Made by a program: the position numbers and the translations under genes. Below, piece after piece: positions 8,690-18,285 of a stretch of 64,000 nt of DNA. Source of the DNA: Flectonema sp. DT1601 (taxonomy: Eukaryota > Euglenozoa > Diplonemea > Diplonemida > Diplonemidae). The stretch lies in NCBI GenBank assembly GCA_964019425.1, contig OZ025838.1, forward strand, positions 324,501 to 388,500, written 5' to 3'. Under the pieces are notes generated by a model. The model was not told the DNA's origin. It did no database searches and saw nothing but the letters and a program-made list of their open reading frames with translations. Each line of letters begins with the position of its first letter. The first letter of the stretch is position 1.

Positions 8690-10888
8690 ATTTAAAAAAA
8701 GGAAACAATCAGTTTAGCGTCTCGATCGGGACGGAAAACAGAAATTAATCGACATAGTCGATCGATAGAAAAAAAAACAATGATAACATTGTTTATTCTT
8801 TTTTTTTTTTTTTTTTTTTTTTTAAATCCTTTTAATTATTTTAAAGAAAAAACAATCAGTTTAGCGTCTTGACCAGGACGGAAAATAGAAAGTGATCGAC
8901 ATAGTCGATCGATAAAAAAACAATGATAACATTGTTTATTCTTTTTTTTTTTTTTTTTAAATTCTTATTATTTATTTTTTAAAGAAAAAAACGGAAAATA
9001 AAAATTAGTCGACAAAGTCGAACGATGAAAAAAAACAATGATAACATTGTTTATTCTTTTTTTTTTTTGTTTTTTTTTTATATTCTTTTTTATTAATTTT
9101 GAAAAAAAAAACAATCAGTTTAGCGTCTTGACCAGGACGGAAAATAGAAAGTAATCGACATAGTCGATCGATAAAAAAACAATGATAACATTGTTTAATC
9201 TTTTTTTTTTAAAATTCTTTTTATTTATTTTTTAAAGAAAAAAAACGGAAAATAGAAATTAGTCGACAAAGTCGAACGATAAAAAAACAATGATAACATT
9301 GTTTATTCTTTTTTTTTTATTTTTTTTATATTTTTTTTTTAATTAATTTTGAAAAAAAAACAATCAGTTTAGCGTCTTGACCAGGACGGAAAATAGAAAG
9401 CGATCGACATAGTCGATCGATAAGAAAACAATGATAACATTGTTTATTCTTTTTTTTTATTTTAAATTCTTTTTATTTATTTTTTAAAGAAAAAAACGGA
9501 AAATAGAAATTAGTCGACAAAGTCGAACGATAAAAAAAAACAATGATAACATTGTTTATTCTTTTTTTTGTATTTTTTTTATATTCTTTTTTATTAATTT
9601 TGAAAAAAAAAAAAAAACAATCAGTTTAGCGTCTTGACCAGGACGGAAAATAGAAAGTGATCGACATAGTCGATCGATAAAAAAAAAAACAATGATAATA
9701 TTGTTTATTCTTTTTTTTTTTTTTAAATTCTTTTTATTTATTTTTTAAAGAATAAAAATGGAAAATAGAAAATAGTCAACAAAGTCGAACGATAACAAAA
9801 AACACAATGATAACATTGTTTATTCTATTTTTTTATTTTTATTTTTTTTCTATTCTTTTTTATTAATTTTGAAAAAAAAAAAAACAATCAGTTTAGCGTC
9901 CTGACCAGGACGGAAAATAGAAAGTAATCGACATAGTCGATCGATAAAAAAAACAATGATAACATTGTTTATTCTTTTTTTTTTAAATTCTTTTTATTTA
10001 TTTTTTAAAGGAAAAAAAAACGGAAAATAGAAATTAGTCGACAAAGTCGAACGATAAAAAAACAATGATAACATTGTTTATTCTTTTTTTTTTTTTTTTA
10101 TTTCTTTTTATTTATTAAAAAAAAACAATCAGTTTAGCGTCTTGACCAGGACGGAAAATAGAAAGTGATCGACATAGTCGATCGATAAAAAAACAATGAT
10201 AACATTGTTTATTTTTTTTTTTTATTTTAAATTCTTTTTATTTATTTTTTTAAAGAAAAAAAAAAAAAAAAACGGAAAATAGAAATTAGTCGACAAAGTC
10301 GAACGATAAAAAAAACAATGATAACATTGTTTATTCTTTTTTTTATTTTTTTTTTTTTATTCTTTTCTATTAATTTTGAAAAAAAAAAAAACAATCAGTT
10401 TAGCGTCTTGACCAGGACGGAAAATAGAAAGTAATCGACATAGTCGATCGATAAAATAAACAATGATAACATTGTTTATTCTTTTTTTATTTAAAATTCT
10501 TTTTATTTATTTTTTAAAGAAAAAAAAACGGAAAATAGAAATTAGTCGACAAAGTCGAACGATAAAAAAAAAACAATGATAACATTGTTTATTCTTTTTT
10601 TTTATTTTATTTTTTATTCTTTTTTATTAACTTTGAAAAAAAAAAAAAAACAATCAGTTTAGCGTCTTGACCAGGACGGAAAATAGAAAGTAATCGACAT
10701 AGTCGATCGATAAAAAAAACAATGATAACATTGTTTATTCTTTTTTTTTATTTTAAATTCTTTTTATTTATTTTTTAAAGAAAAAAACTGAGAATAGAAA
10801 TTAGTCGACAAAGTCGAACGATAAAAAAACAATGATAACATTGTTTATTCTTTTTTTTTATTTTAAATTCTTTTTATTTATTTTTTAA
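8690..10888 (+). repeat. Satellite S array, 17 monomers, alternating two types
   Basis: The array counts about 17 AACAATG-ATAA-CATTGTT palindromes. Two monomer types alternate. The long type carries CAGTTTAGCGTCTTGACCAG then ATCGAC-ATA-GTCGAT. The short type lacks the first box and has TTAGTCGACAAAGTCGAACG. Together they make a higher-order unit of roughly 240-250 bp. Poly-A and poly-T tracts of varying length separate the boxes. A near-perfect palindrome CGTC(C/T)TGACCAGGACG is kept in the long type. No genes are present. Confidence 0.9.
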
Positions 10889-11595
10889 CAGGAGTTAAGA
10901 TCACTTACATGAGTTAACACAACACAGATACGAGAGTCGCAAACTGAGGTAACACTACCAATTCAACAAAAAATAATCAGGATCGGACACAAGGAGGAGA
11001 GTTCATTCTACCTCTCATTGTCCTTGCTGGTATCTTAAGTGTCTTGGTATCTCTTGTGTGTCGGTATCTCGGAAGTGCTGGTATCTCGTATGTGCGTTGG
11101 TATCTCTTGCGTGTTGGTATCTCTTGCACATAAAAAAAAAAATATTGAGTTAACATGATCAGTTTTATTTAACATTAAAGACAGACCGGAACTATTTGAA
11201 AATAAAATGTAGATGGGAAACAGTGAAAATTAAAATGAATGATAAAATTAAATGAGATTTATGACATAACAGACCAGATAGAGAGTAATAAAGGGAAAAG
11301 GAAAACGGGAAGGGTTCATTCACTTAGTTAAAGTTAAGACCGATTAGTCAGTTTAAGGTCTTGACTAGGACCAACAAAAAAAAAAAAATAAATAAATAAA
11401 TAACGATCAAGCTGAGCTGATCTTGTTTTTATTAAAATAAGGGGAGCGGGAGGGATGGGAGGTACAGATATAAATACAATCGGTTTTGGTGATCGACGAG
11501 TGGAGCGATCACTTGACAAGAAGGAAAAAAGAAAGGACCGATTAATTGGGGCTTTGGTTGTATTCCCAAGGCATGTTTTTTTTTTTTTTTTTCTT
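10889..11595. other. Spacer: degenerate minisatellite and old D fragment
   Basis: 10889-11027 has no recognised content. 11028-11131 is a six-fold degenerate tandem of about 17-19 bp (TTGGTATCTCTTGTGTG-like). 11190-11300 resembles the reverse complement of spacer D (GTAGATGGGAAACA; AACAGACCAGATAGAGA) with much divergence. 11330-11370 has a faint satellite-like motif (GTCTTGACTAGGAC). No coding sequence is supported. Confidence 0.6.
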
Positions 11596-11638
11596 GCTGT
11601 GTGTGTATTTTGTGACAAACACAAAATACACACACAGC
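11596..11638. repeat. Perfect 19-bp inverted repeat (fold-back junction)
   Basis: The 19-mer GCTGTGTGTGTATTTTGTG, a 5-nt spacer ACAAA, and its exact reverse complement form a hairpin. The right arm is normal repeat A sequence that continues to 11750. The left arm is an inverted piece of the same repeat, so this is the junction of a palindromic rearrangement. Confidence 0.85.
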
Positions 11639-11893
11639 TTACAGTGTGTTCTTTGTGTATGTTTTCTTCAGGTGTGAGTAGTTTTTTTGTTCTTGCTCTT
11701 CAGGGAGGGCCTTAGCCAAAAGCTAACAGTCCAAATCTCACCTGGTAAACTCAACTCCTCCCCTTGGTCAGCAACCATCATTGTCGCCCTTTGGGCCTGT
11801 TAAAAAAAAATAAAAAATAAAAAGAAAGTTTACATCGGGAATAGGGCAGGAGCCAAAAGCTCCCAGTCCGTTACTTCCCACTTTATCGAAATT
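11639..11893. repeat. Repeat A remainder and partial element C (inverted)
   Basis: 11610-11750 is the right half of repeat A (to CACCTGGTAAACTCAACTC). 11766-11893 is the left end of element C on the minus strand, truncated after the GCCCTTTGGGCC region. Both are fragments. Confidence 0.7.
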
Positions 11894-12435
11894 CATTGAC
11901 TCGTGAGATCCATTATTGAAAGCTTTCTTTTTGGATTGCTTCATAGCATGTTTATGAGACAGTATATTGGACTTTTTGTTACGTTTTGAACAAGGTTCAA
12001 GGGCATCACTTAAACTTTCCGGCATTGAAGTTACGGGGTTCATACTATCTTCTGTGTCTATGACAACAGTGTTATTTCGTGCTGCTGTTTTCGGAGTTGT
12101 AACTTTTAACGATGGTGCAGTGTATGTTGTAACAATATTGTTGGTTGCCTATTCATTGCTAAATCATAAATAAGCTCCCGATTGTGTCCATTCCAACAAG
12201 TTAGTGGTTCTTGTGGGACAATCTTGTTGGTTGTCGGAGTTTTGATTTTGCCTCCTGACTTTTGTTTTACCGGTGTTTCAAACACATGTCGATGTTCAGG
12301 TGTTTCTAAACACGGTGGTGATATAGCCTCAGTCGCAATGAGACTATTGTTTCTGACCTCCATATGAACATTAGTTTGTGGTGGTGAAGCAAGTTCGTTT
12401 GCGTTGATACTGTTGTTGTCGATAACTATAGGCAT
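11894..12435 (-). pseudogene. Copy of the TPEHR/CW repeat-protein family, decayed
   Basis: Minus-strand frames read TPEHRHVFETPV, then GGKIKTPTTNKIVPQ, then CWNGHNREL. These match the C-terminal part of the protein at 22582-23793 (SPEHRYAGLMTP, KIIPQTQQACWDGKNLEL). A stop follows at the equivalent place (TAG here, TGA there). After it a second frame reads NNIVTTYTAPS, resembling EKIVTTYRLSS at 23800. One base is missing just before the stop compared with the other copy. The sequence ends where element C begins. This is a second, independent copy of a dispersed gene or retroposon of unknown function. Confidence 0.65.
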
Positions 12436-12900
12436 ATGAAGGACTGAGTTGAATTTCCAGGTGAGATTTGGACTGTTAGCTTTTGGCTAAGGCCCTCCCT
12501 GAAGAGCAAGAACAAAAAAACTACTCACACCTGAAGAAAACATACACAAAGAACACACTGTAAGCTGTGTGTGTATTTTGTGTTTGTCAGAACAGGAGAG
12601 AAAAGAAAGAATGTCAAGGTTGGTCACCTTGCCTATCAACGCACAACATTGGTGGTCTCTACTAGACCCTGAGTGATCCCACTGGATCTCTCATCGTTCA
12701 TAGTACCCTGTGTGAAGTTATAAAATCAAAGGTAAACTATGAACTACAAATGACTTAGCCTGTTATTATAATGCCACAGGCAGGCCCTGCATTCAGCAAC
12801 TATCCAGCAGTGCTTGGATGTCCTGATCTTCTTCTAAAAAAAAGAAAGAAAAACAAAACTGTAGCTGGGATCACTCAGGATCAACAGACTACCAATGCTA
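12436..12900 (-). repeat. Inverted copy of repeats A and B
   Basis: 12455-12720 is repeat A in reverse and 12721-12900 is the adjoining part of repeat B in reverse, in the same A/B order as the 557-bp tandem. B is cut at ACCAATGCTA, where element C starts. Confidence 0.8.
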
Positions 12901-12901
12901 G

Positions 12902-13299
12902 AATTTCGATAAAGTGGGAAGTAACGGACTGGGAGCTTTTGGCTCCTGCCCTATTCCCGATGTAAACTTTCTTTTTATTTTTTATTTTTTTTAACAGGCC
13001 CAAAGGGCGACAATGATGGTTGCTGACCAAGGAATAATATTCAAATGAATTTTCGTTTCAAAGAAACGAACAGAATTAAGAGAGAGGCAGAGAAAAAAAA
13101 GAAAAAAAAGAAAGAAAAGAAAAAAGAAAAAAAATATGAAGAGGAAATAATCAAACATGAAAAAAAAAAAAAAAATATATATATAAATAAAAAAACGTTG
13201 TATGAAAAAGGAAAAAAAAAAATAAAGACCAGAAAAGGAAAGAGAAAATGAAAAGGTATAATATTATTGTGGGGATATGAGGGATAGCAGGGAGATGCT
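12902..13299 (+). repeat. Element C copy leading into the second satellite array
   Basis: A C copy (ATTTCGATAAAGTGGG to GGGGATATGAG) is followed by GGATAGCAGGGAGATGCTC and T-runs, then satellite S. The order is the same as at 8256-8690. The repeated C-linker-S order suggests one composite unit. Confidence 0.75.
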
Positions 13300-13329
13300 C
13301 TTTTTTTTTTTTTTTTTTATTTTTTTTTT

Positions 13330-14298
13330 TTTTTTATTATTTAAAAAAAAAGGAAACAATCAGTTTAGTGTCTCGATCAGGACGGAAAATAGAAATTAAT
13401 CGACATAGTCGATCGATAGAAAAAAAAACAATGATAACATTGTTTATTCTTTTTTTTTTTTTTTTTTTTTTTTTAAATCCTTTTAATTATTTTAAAGAAA
13501 AAACTTCCGTTTAGCGTCTTGACCAGGACAGAAAATAGAAAGTAATCGACATAGTCGATCGATAAAAAAAAAACAATGATAACATTGTTTATTCCTTTTT
13601 TTTTTTTTTAACTTTTTATTTATTTCTTAAAGAAAAAACAATCAGTTTAGCGTCCTGACCAGGACGGAAAATAGAAAGTAATCGACATAGTCGATCGATA
13701 AAAAAAACAATGATAACATTGTTTATTCCTTTTTTTTTTTTTTTTTTTATTTATCTTTTTATTTATTTCTTAAAGAAAAAACAATCAGTTTAGCGTCCTG
13801 ACCAGGACGGAAAATAGAAATTAGTCGACAAAGTCGATCGATAAGAAACAATGATAACATTGTTTATTCATTTTTTTTTTTTTTTTTTTTTATATTCTTT
13901 TTATTAATTTTTAAAAAAAAAAAAAAATCAGTTTAGCGTCTTGACCAGGACGGAAAGTAGACAGTAATCGACAAAGTCGATCGATAAAAAAAACAATGAT
14001 AACATTGTTTATTTCTTTTTTTTTTTTTTTTTTTTTTATATCTTTTATTTATTTTTTAAAAGAATAAACAATCAGTTTAGCGTCTTGACCAGGACGGAAA
14101 ATAGAAATTAGTCGACAAAGTCGATCGATAAGAAACAATGATAACATTGTTTATTCATTTTTTTTTTTTTTTTTTTTATTCTTTTTATCTATTTTTTAAA
14201 GAAAAAAATAATCAGTTTAGCGTCTTGACCAGGACGGAAAATAGAAATTAGTCGACAAAGTCGATCGATAAAAAAAAACAATGATAACATTGTTTATT

Positions 14299-14332
<34 letters not shown>

Positions 14333-14471
14333 TCTTTTATTTATTTTTAAAGAAAAAACAATCAGTTTAGCGTCTTGACCAGGACGGAAAATAGAAATTA
14401 GTCGACAAAGTCGATCGATAAGAAACAATGATAACATTGTTTATTCTTTTTTTTTTTTTTTTTTTTTTATA
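13330..14471 (+). repeat. Satellite S array, 8 monomers, homogenised type
   Basis: Eight monomers of about 140 bp occur here. Nearly all have the full box set (CAGTTTAGCGTCTTGACCAG, GTCGA...TCGATCGAT, AACAATGATAACATTGTT). Unlike the first array there is no strict two-type alternation, and the AGTCGACAAAGTCGATCGAT variant dominates the right half. The array is interrupted at 14481 by a transposon and resumes at 15597. Confidence 0.9.
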
Positions 14472-14480
14472 TTCTTTTTA

Positions 14481-14695
14481 GGGAAAACCTCTAATTCAAC
14501 AAAAATAGTTTGCGAAATCGCCAACTCCCTACAAAAAAAAGTTGTCCACCAGGACTCGAACTTGACCCAAAAATTTGGCTTGCGGCAGGTTTTTTGTTTT
14601 TTAAGCTGGGAAGAGTGCAAGGGGGGGCTTGCGTCCCTAATAAAAGCCCGCCTGTCCCGTACAAAGTCCAACCTGAAAAAACAAATTTGCAACTG

Positions 14696-14727
<32 letters not shown>

Positions 14728-15587
14728 TTCTAATTAAAGACGCGCATGAATGGACCAATGAGATTCCTTCTGCCCCTACCTACTATCTGGCGAACAGCAG
14801 TCAAGGGAACGGACTTGAAACTGTCAGCGGGGAAAGAAGACCCTGTTGAGTTTGACTCTAGTCGGGTGTAGTTATAGGTGGGAGGTTTACCAACAATGAA
14901 ATACCACTACTCTTATCGTCGCTTTACTTATCCAATGATGGGGGAACGGCAGCTGCCTCTTCGGAGGTTAGTGGCTTTTCCGATTCCAGCGACAAACGGG
15001 CTTCGGCTCGACCCCTCGTTTGGAGACACCAGTCATGTTGGGAGTTTGGCTGGGAGGAGGGCCACATGACGAAGGCTTCTGAGTCACGAACCTAAATCGA
15101 TGATGAGGATCGTTAAGCCACATTTCTAAAGGCTTTTACTAACGTGAGAATTTCTGTTGTCGATGGTTCGAATATGCCTGACAAAAATTACCTAATTTGG
15201 AACTTGAAGTCTGGTGAATTTTGGTTGGAGGTCTTAGTCTCACTGGTGAACTGCACAGTAACATTTTAAAGTGATCGATCACACGGGAGGGGTCTTGGTG
15301 ATTTATTGCAACGGGAATATGTCTCAACTCGACCAGTAGGTGATCAATCCGCCCTTTGACTATGTTTTGGCCACATTTTCCGTCATTACGAAAAAGAGAA
15401 AAAAGGATGTCACGGGGTTCGAACCCGAGACCTCCGGGTCATGATTCGGCGGTCATAACCAGTAGACCACCGGAGCTCAGAAAATTCTGAAAAATTTCCC
15501 GTCATGTTGAGTTGTTTCGAGCGGTTAAAATTTTTGTGATGAGTTGGCGATTTCGCAAACTATTTTTGTGGAATTAGGGGTTTTCCC
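14481..15587. mobile_element. Non-autonomous TIR transposon, MULE-type, 1107 bp
   Basis: The ends are inverted repeats of about 47 bp with only two mismatches (14481-14527 starting GGGAAAACCTCTAATTC; 15541-15587 ending GGGGTTTTCCC). They are flanked by an exact 9-bp duplication TTCTTTTTA (14472-14480 and 15588-15596). Long TIRs with a 9-bp target duplication are diagnostic of Mutator-like elements. The interior lacks transposase. It has a tRNA-like sequence on the minus strand near its right end and otherwise unique DNA. Base composition is much less AT-rich than the satellite around it. The transposase fragments at 1.5-7 kb belong to the right superfamily to mobilise it, but matching TIRs were not seen there. 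Confidence 0.88.
15405..15477 (-). tRNA. tRNA-like sequence (probably pseudo-tRNA)
   Basis: On the minus strand there is a box-A-like TGGTCTACTGG, a box-B match GGTTCGAACCC with a T-stem/loop, and a T6 run just after the 3' end (a Pol III-type terminator). The anticodon stem does not pair well and the acceptor strands do not match, so no amino acid identity can be given (CAT is the most natural loop triplet). It lies inside the TIR transposon and was probably captured or carried by it. A SINE-head origin is also possible. Confidence 0.45.
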
Positions 15588-15596
15588 TTCTTTTTA

Positions 15597-16360
15597 TTTA
15601 TTTTTTAAAGAAAAGAAAACGGAAAATAGAAATTAGTCGACAGAGTCGATCGATAAAAAAACAATGATAACATTGTTTATTCTTTTTTTTTTTTTTTTTT
15701 TATTCTTTTTTATTTTTTTTTAAAGAAAAAAAAAAATAGAAATTAGTCGACAAGGTCGAACGATAAAAAAAAACAATGATAACATTGTTTAATCTTTTTT
15801 TTTTTATTTTTTTTTTATTTTTTTTTTATTTTTTTTTTTATATTCTTTTTTATTAATTTTGAAAAAAACAATCAGTTTAGCGTCTTGACCAGGACGGAAA
15901 ATAGAAAGTAATCGACATAGTCGATCGATAAAAAAACAATGATAACATTGTTTATTCTTTTTTTTTTTTTTTTTTTAAATTCTTTTTTATTTATTTTTTA
16001 AAGAAAAAAACGGAAAATAGAAATTAGTCGACAAGGTCGAACGATAAAAAAAACAATGATAACATTGTTTAATCTTTTTTTTTTATTTTTTTTTTATATT
16101 CTTTTTTATTAATTTTGAAAAAAACAATCAGTTTAGCGTCTTGACCAGGACGGAAAATAGAAAGTAATCGACATAGTCGATCGATAAAAAAACAATGATA
16201 ACATTGTTTATTCTTTTTTTTTTTTTTTTTCTTTTTTATTAATTTTGAAAAAAAAACAATCAGTTTAGCGTCTTGACCAGGACGGAAAATAGAAAGTAAT
16301 CGACATAGTCGATCGATAAAAAAAAAACAATGATAACATTGTTTAATCTTTTTTTCAAGG
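15597..16360 (+). repeat. Satellite S array, right part, 6 monomers
   Basis: This continues the array cut by the transposon. It has about six monomers, again alternating the long and short types as in the first array. It ends at about 16360, where unique sequence starts (AAGGCCCGCCATTT). Confidence 0.85.
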
Positions 16361-16793
16361 CCCGCCATTTTATTTAATTTGTTAAAAGAAAACAGGTAAC
16401 TTTACATGAGCATCGGCTCGAACGGCTCTGGCGAAGCGAGTGAACGAGTCTGATTGCTGAGTATTGTATTCTGTTTTCTTGTTCTTTTTTTAATTTATTT
16501 CAAACAGGGCAACAGGGGGAAAGTTTGGTTTCCCCGAATCCCCATATTCGACAGGGGATTTTTTATCGATACCAACTGTTGATTTCTTATATTGCAACCA
16601 GGTTTGGCCGAACCCTATTCTTGTTTTTGCCAGTTTCAAGTTGCTTTCCATTTAATATTAGTATCAAGTTACCCCAATTAATACACATATTGAGGCTGTT
16701 TTGGCCGCACAAGTCACACATAGGGATCGGTGTTGTTCTTCAGTGGTGGTGTCTGCCTTGGTGACAGCCCCTGTTCTTCCTCCCATACAATTG
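16361..16793. other. Unique spacer, nothing recognised
   Basis: This is ordinary mixed-composition DNA between the satellite and the tRNA gene. I see no coding frame with recognisable protein, no repeat shared with the rest of the window and no RNA gene. Confidence 0.5.
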
Positions 16794-16803
16794 AAAAATA
16801 AAA
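16794..16803 (-). terminator. Pol III terminator of tRNA-Phe
   Basis: On the minus strand TTTTATTTTT starts two bases after the discriminator base of the tRNA. This is the usual RNA polymerase III stop signal. Confidence 0.8.
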
Positions 16804-16804
16804 G

Positions 16805-16821
16805 TGCCACCACCTGGGATT

Positions 16822-16870
<49 letters not shown>

Positions 16871-16877
16871 AAGCGGC
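16805..16877 (-). tRNA. tRNA-Phe (GAA)
   Basis: A 73-nt cloverleaf lies on the minus strand, with no intron. The D-arm is GCTC/GAGC, the anticodon stem TCAGA/TCTGA has loop CTGAAGA (anticodon GAA), and the T-arm is CCTGG-TTCAATC-CCAGG. The discriminator is A. The acceptor stem pairs except for one U-U at its inner end plus two G-U pairs. Sequence elements such as TAGCTCAGTTGGGAGAGCGT are standard for eukaryotic tRNA-Phe. CCA is not encoded. It is almost certainly functional. Confidence 0.95.
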
Positions 16878-17376
16878 TTCAAAAAAATCAGATTTATTAT
16901 TCATCAGACTTTTTTATTTTTCTTGGTTACACTCGTCTGTGCTTCCGGACTCTTTTTGTTATTTTCACTTCTTTGTTTTGTCTTTCTTTTATACTTTCTT
17001 TTAGTTTAAGTCTGACAAATTGGAAAACACGGGAAACATAGGTAGGCTCCGCCTGAGGACGTAAGAAGAGCGGCAACGGAAAAATAAATGGTCACGCGTC
17101 CTTGAAATTGGACACACGAAGCTAATTCGGTTACCATTCCTACCATCGATAAGGAAAACAAAGAATCGAGCACATAACTAGAGCGGTGGTCAAAGACCAC
17201 TTGAACAGCCCGAAGGCCTGCCCTCAAGAGAATTTATAAGGAGAATAGGAGAAGAAGGAGAAAGGAGTATTGGAAGGGACACTGAGACAACACCGAAGGT
17301 GATGTGCAGTTACCCAACCAGGAGATGATTGATAATGATGAAAATACTAAATATTGATAAAACACTTAAATGGCGA

Positions 17377-18285
17377 CTACGTGTCACCTACACAATTCCA
17401 AAGTCTCAGGTTGGATGCTTGTTCCATCCACCTGATCAACATCGCTACTGAAGGAAGCCAGCTGGTGGCAAAGATTGAGCCAAGACTGGCAGGAATGCCG
17501 TTGATGAGGATTAGATCACTTGATCGGTCCCATTTGCCTGTCAATGTAGAAAAGCCAAGGATTTCATATCTGGCTGCATCGAGTTTCTGTGATGGACAGC
17601 CTACGAGTAGGTGGAGTTGGTTGGATGGAGCGCTATGGCAGAATGGACATATGATGGCTTTCCGCCAGTTTTGCATCAGTGGATGACACCCCGTTCTAAA
17701 ATTCGCAATTCTGATTTCATCGCTCCTTTTCATGTCGGGAGGATATTTTATCGCGGCACCTTTGACGGTGTTTTTATAGCAAGTGTAACCAATTCTGTTC
17801 CAAATGTCCTTCGTGATCCCCCTCCTCACTCGGGATTTGTGATAGAAGAAGGATCCTCGGATTGGGATTTGAGGGAGGTATCTGTTGTGAGCCGATTTCT
17901 TAGCAAGTTCATCAACTTCGTCGTGTGCTTCTATCCCCATGTGAGAAGGGATGAATTGAAGATGTACTTTCATACCGCAGTTCCGTAGGTTCTCGAGGAT
18001 GCCGAGGGATCTGGTGTTTCTCTGTTTACACCTGCCACCCTTCAACTCGTCCAACAATGATTTTGAGTCGGTATAGATTCTGACTGACTTAGTTAGCCCG
18101 TCTTTCTGTACCTTCCAGTTTAAGTAGTTTGCCGCATTTTTCAAGGCATGTTGCTCAGTTCTGTAGCTGCAATCCGCACGCACTAATCTGGTCGCATGAG
18201 CACGTTTCTTTCCGTCTCGTGACCTAGCAATGAGAGCCGCGCCTGACGCATTCGAAGAGTATGAACCGTCACAGTTGATCACCAT
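17377..18285 (-). CDS. LINE RNase H and CCHC-type zinc finger ORF
   Basis: This encodes about 302 aa from the ATG at 18285. RNase H motifs appear in order: INCDGSY (first Asp), YRTEQHAL (Glu), IYTDSKSLLDEL (second Asp), and the final SHMGIEAHDEVDELAKK. A C-terminal CPFCHSAPSNQLHLLVGCP (C-x2-C...H...C) is the zinc-binding motif found at the end of many LINE proteins. The enzyme would remove RNA from the RNA-DNA hybrid during target-primed reverse transcription. It is in the -1 frame relative to the upstream RT frame. The frame is open for about 60 nt upstream of the RT stop, and its first ATG overlaps that stop region as ATGGTGA, so expression needs either -1 frameshifting or reinitiation. Confidence 0.85.
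   Translation of the reverse strand: MVINCDGSYSSNASGAALIARSRDGKKRAHATRLVRADCSYRTEQHALKNAANYLNWKVQKDGLTKSVRIYTDSKSLLDELKGGRCKQRNTRSLGILENLRNCGMKVHLQFIPSHMGIEAHDEVDELAKKSAHNRYLPQIPIRGSFFYHKSRVRRGITKDIWNRIGYTCYKNTVKGAAIKYPPDMKRSDEIRIANFRTGCHPLMQNWRKAIICPFCHSAPSNQLHLLVGCPSQKLDAARYEILGFSTLTGKWDRSSDLILINGIPASLGSIFATSWLPSVAMLIRWMEQASNLRLWNCVGDT

Noticed and set aside
8690-16360. CRISPR-like array
   Set aside because: Repeats are palindromic, but spacers are A/T homopolymers and the genome is eukaryotic. This is a satellite.
1-16400. LTR retrotransposon or virus-derived element
   Set aside because: No LTR pair, integrase, capsid or envelope motif was seen. The coding remnants are MULE transposase and the repeats are non-coding.
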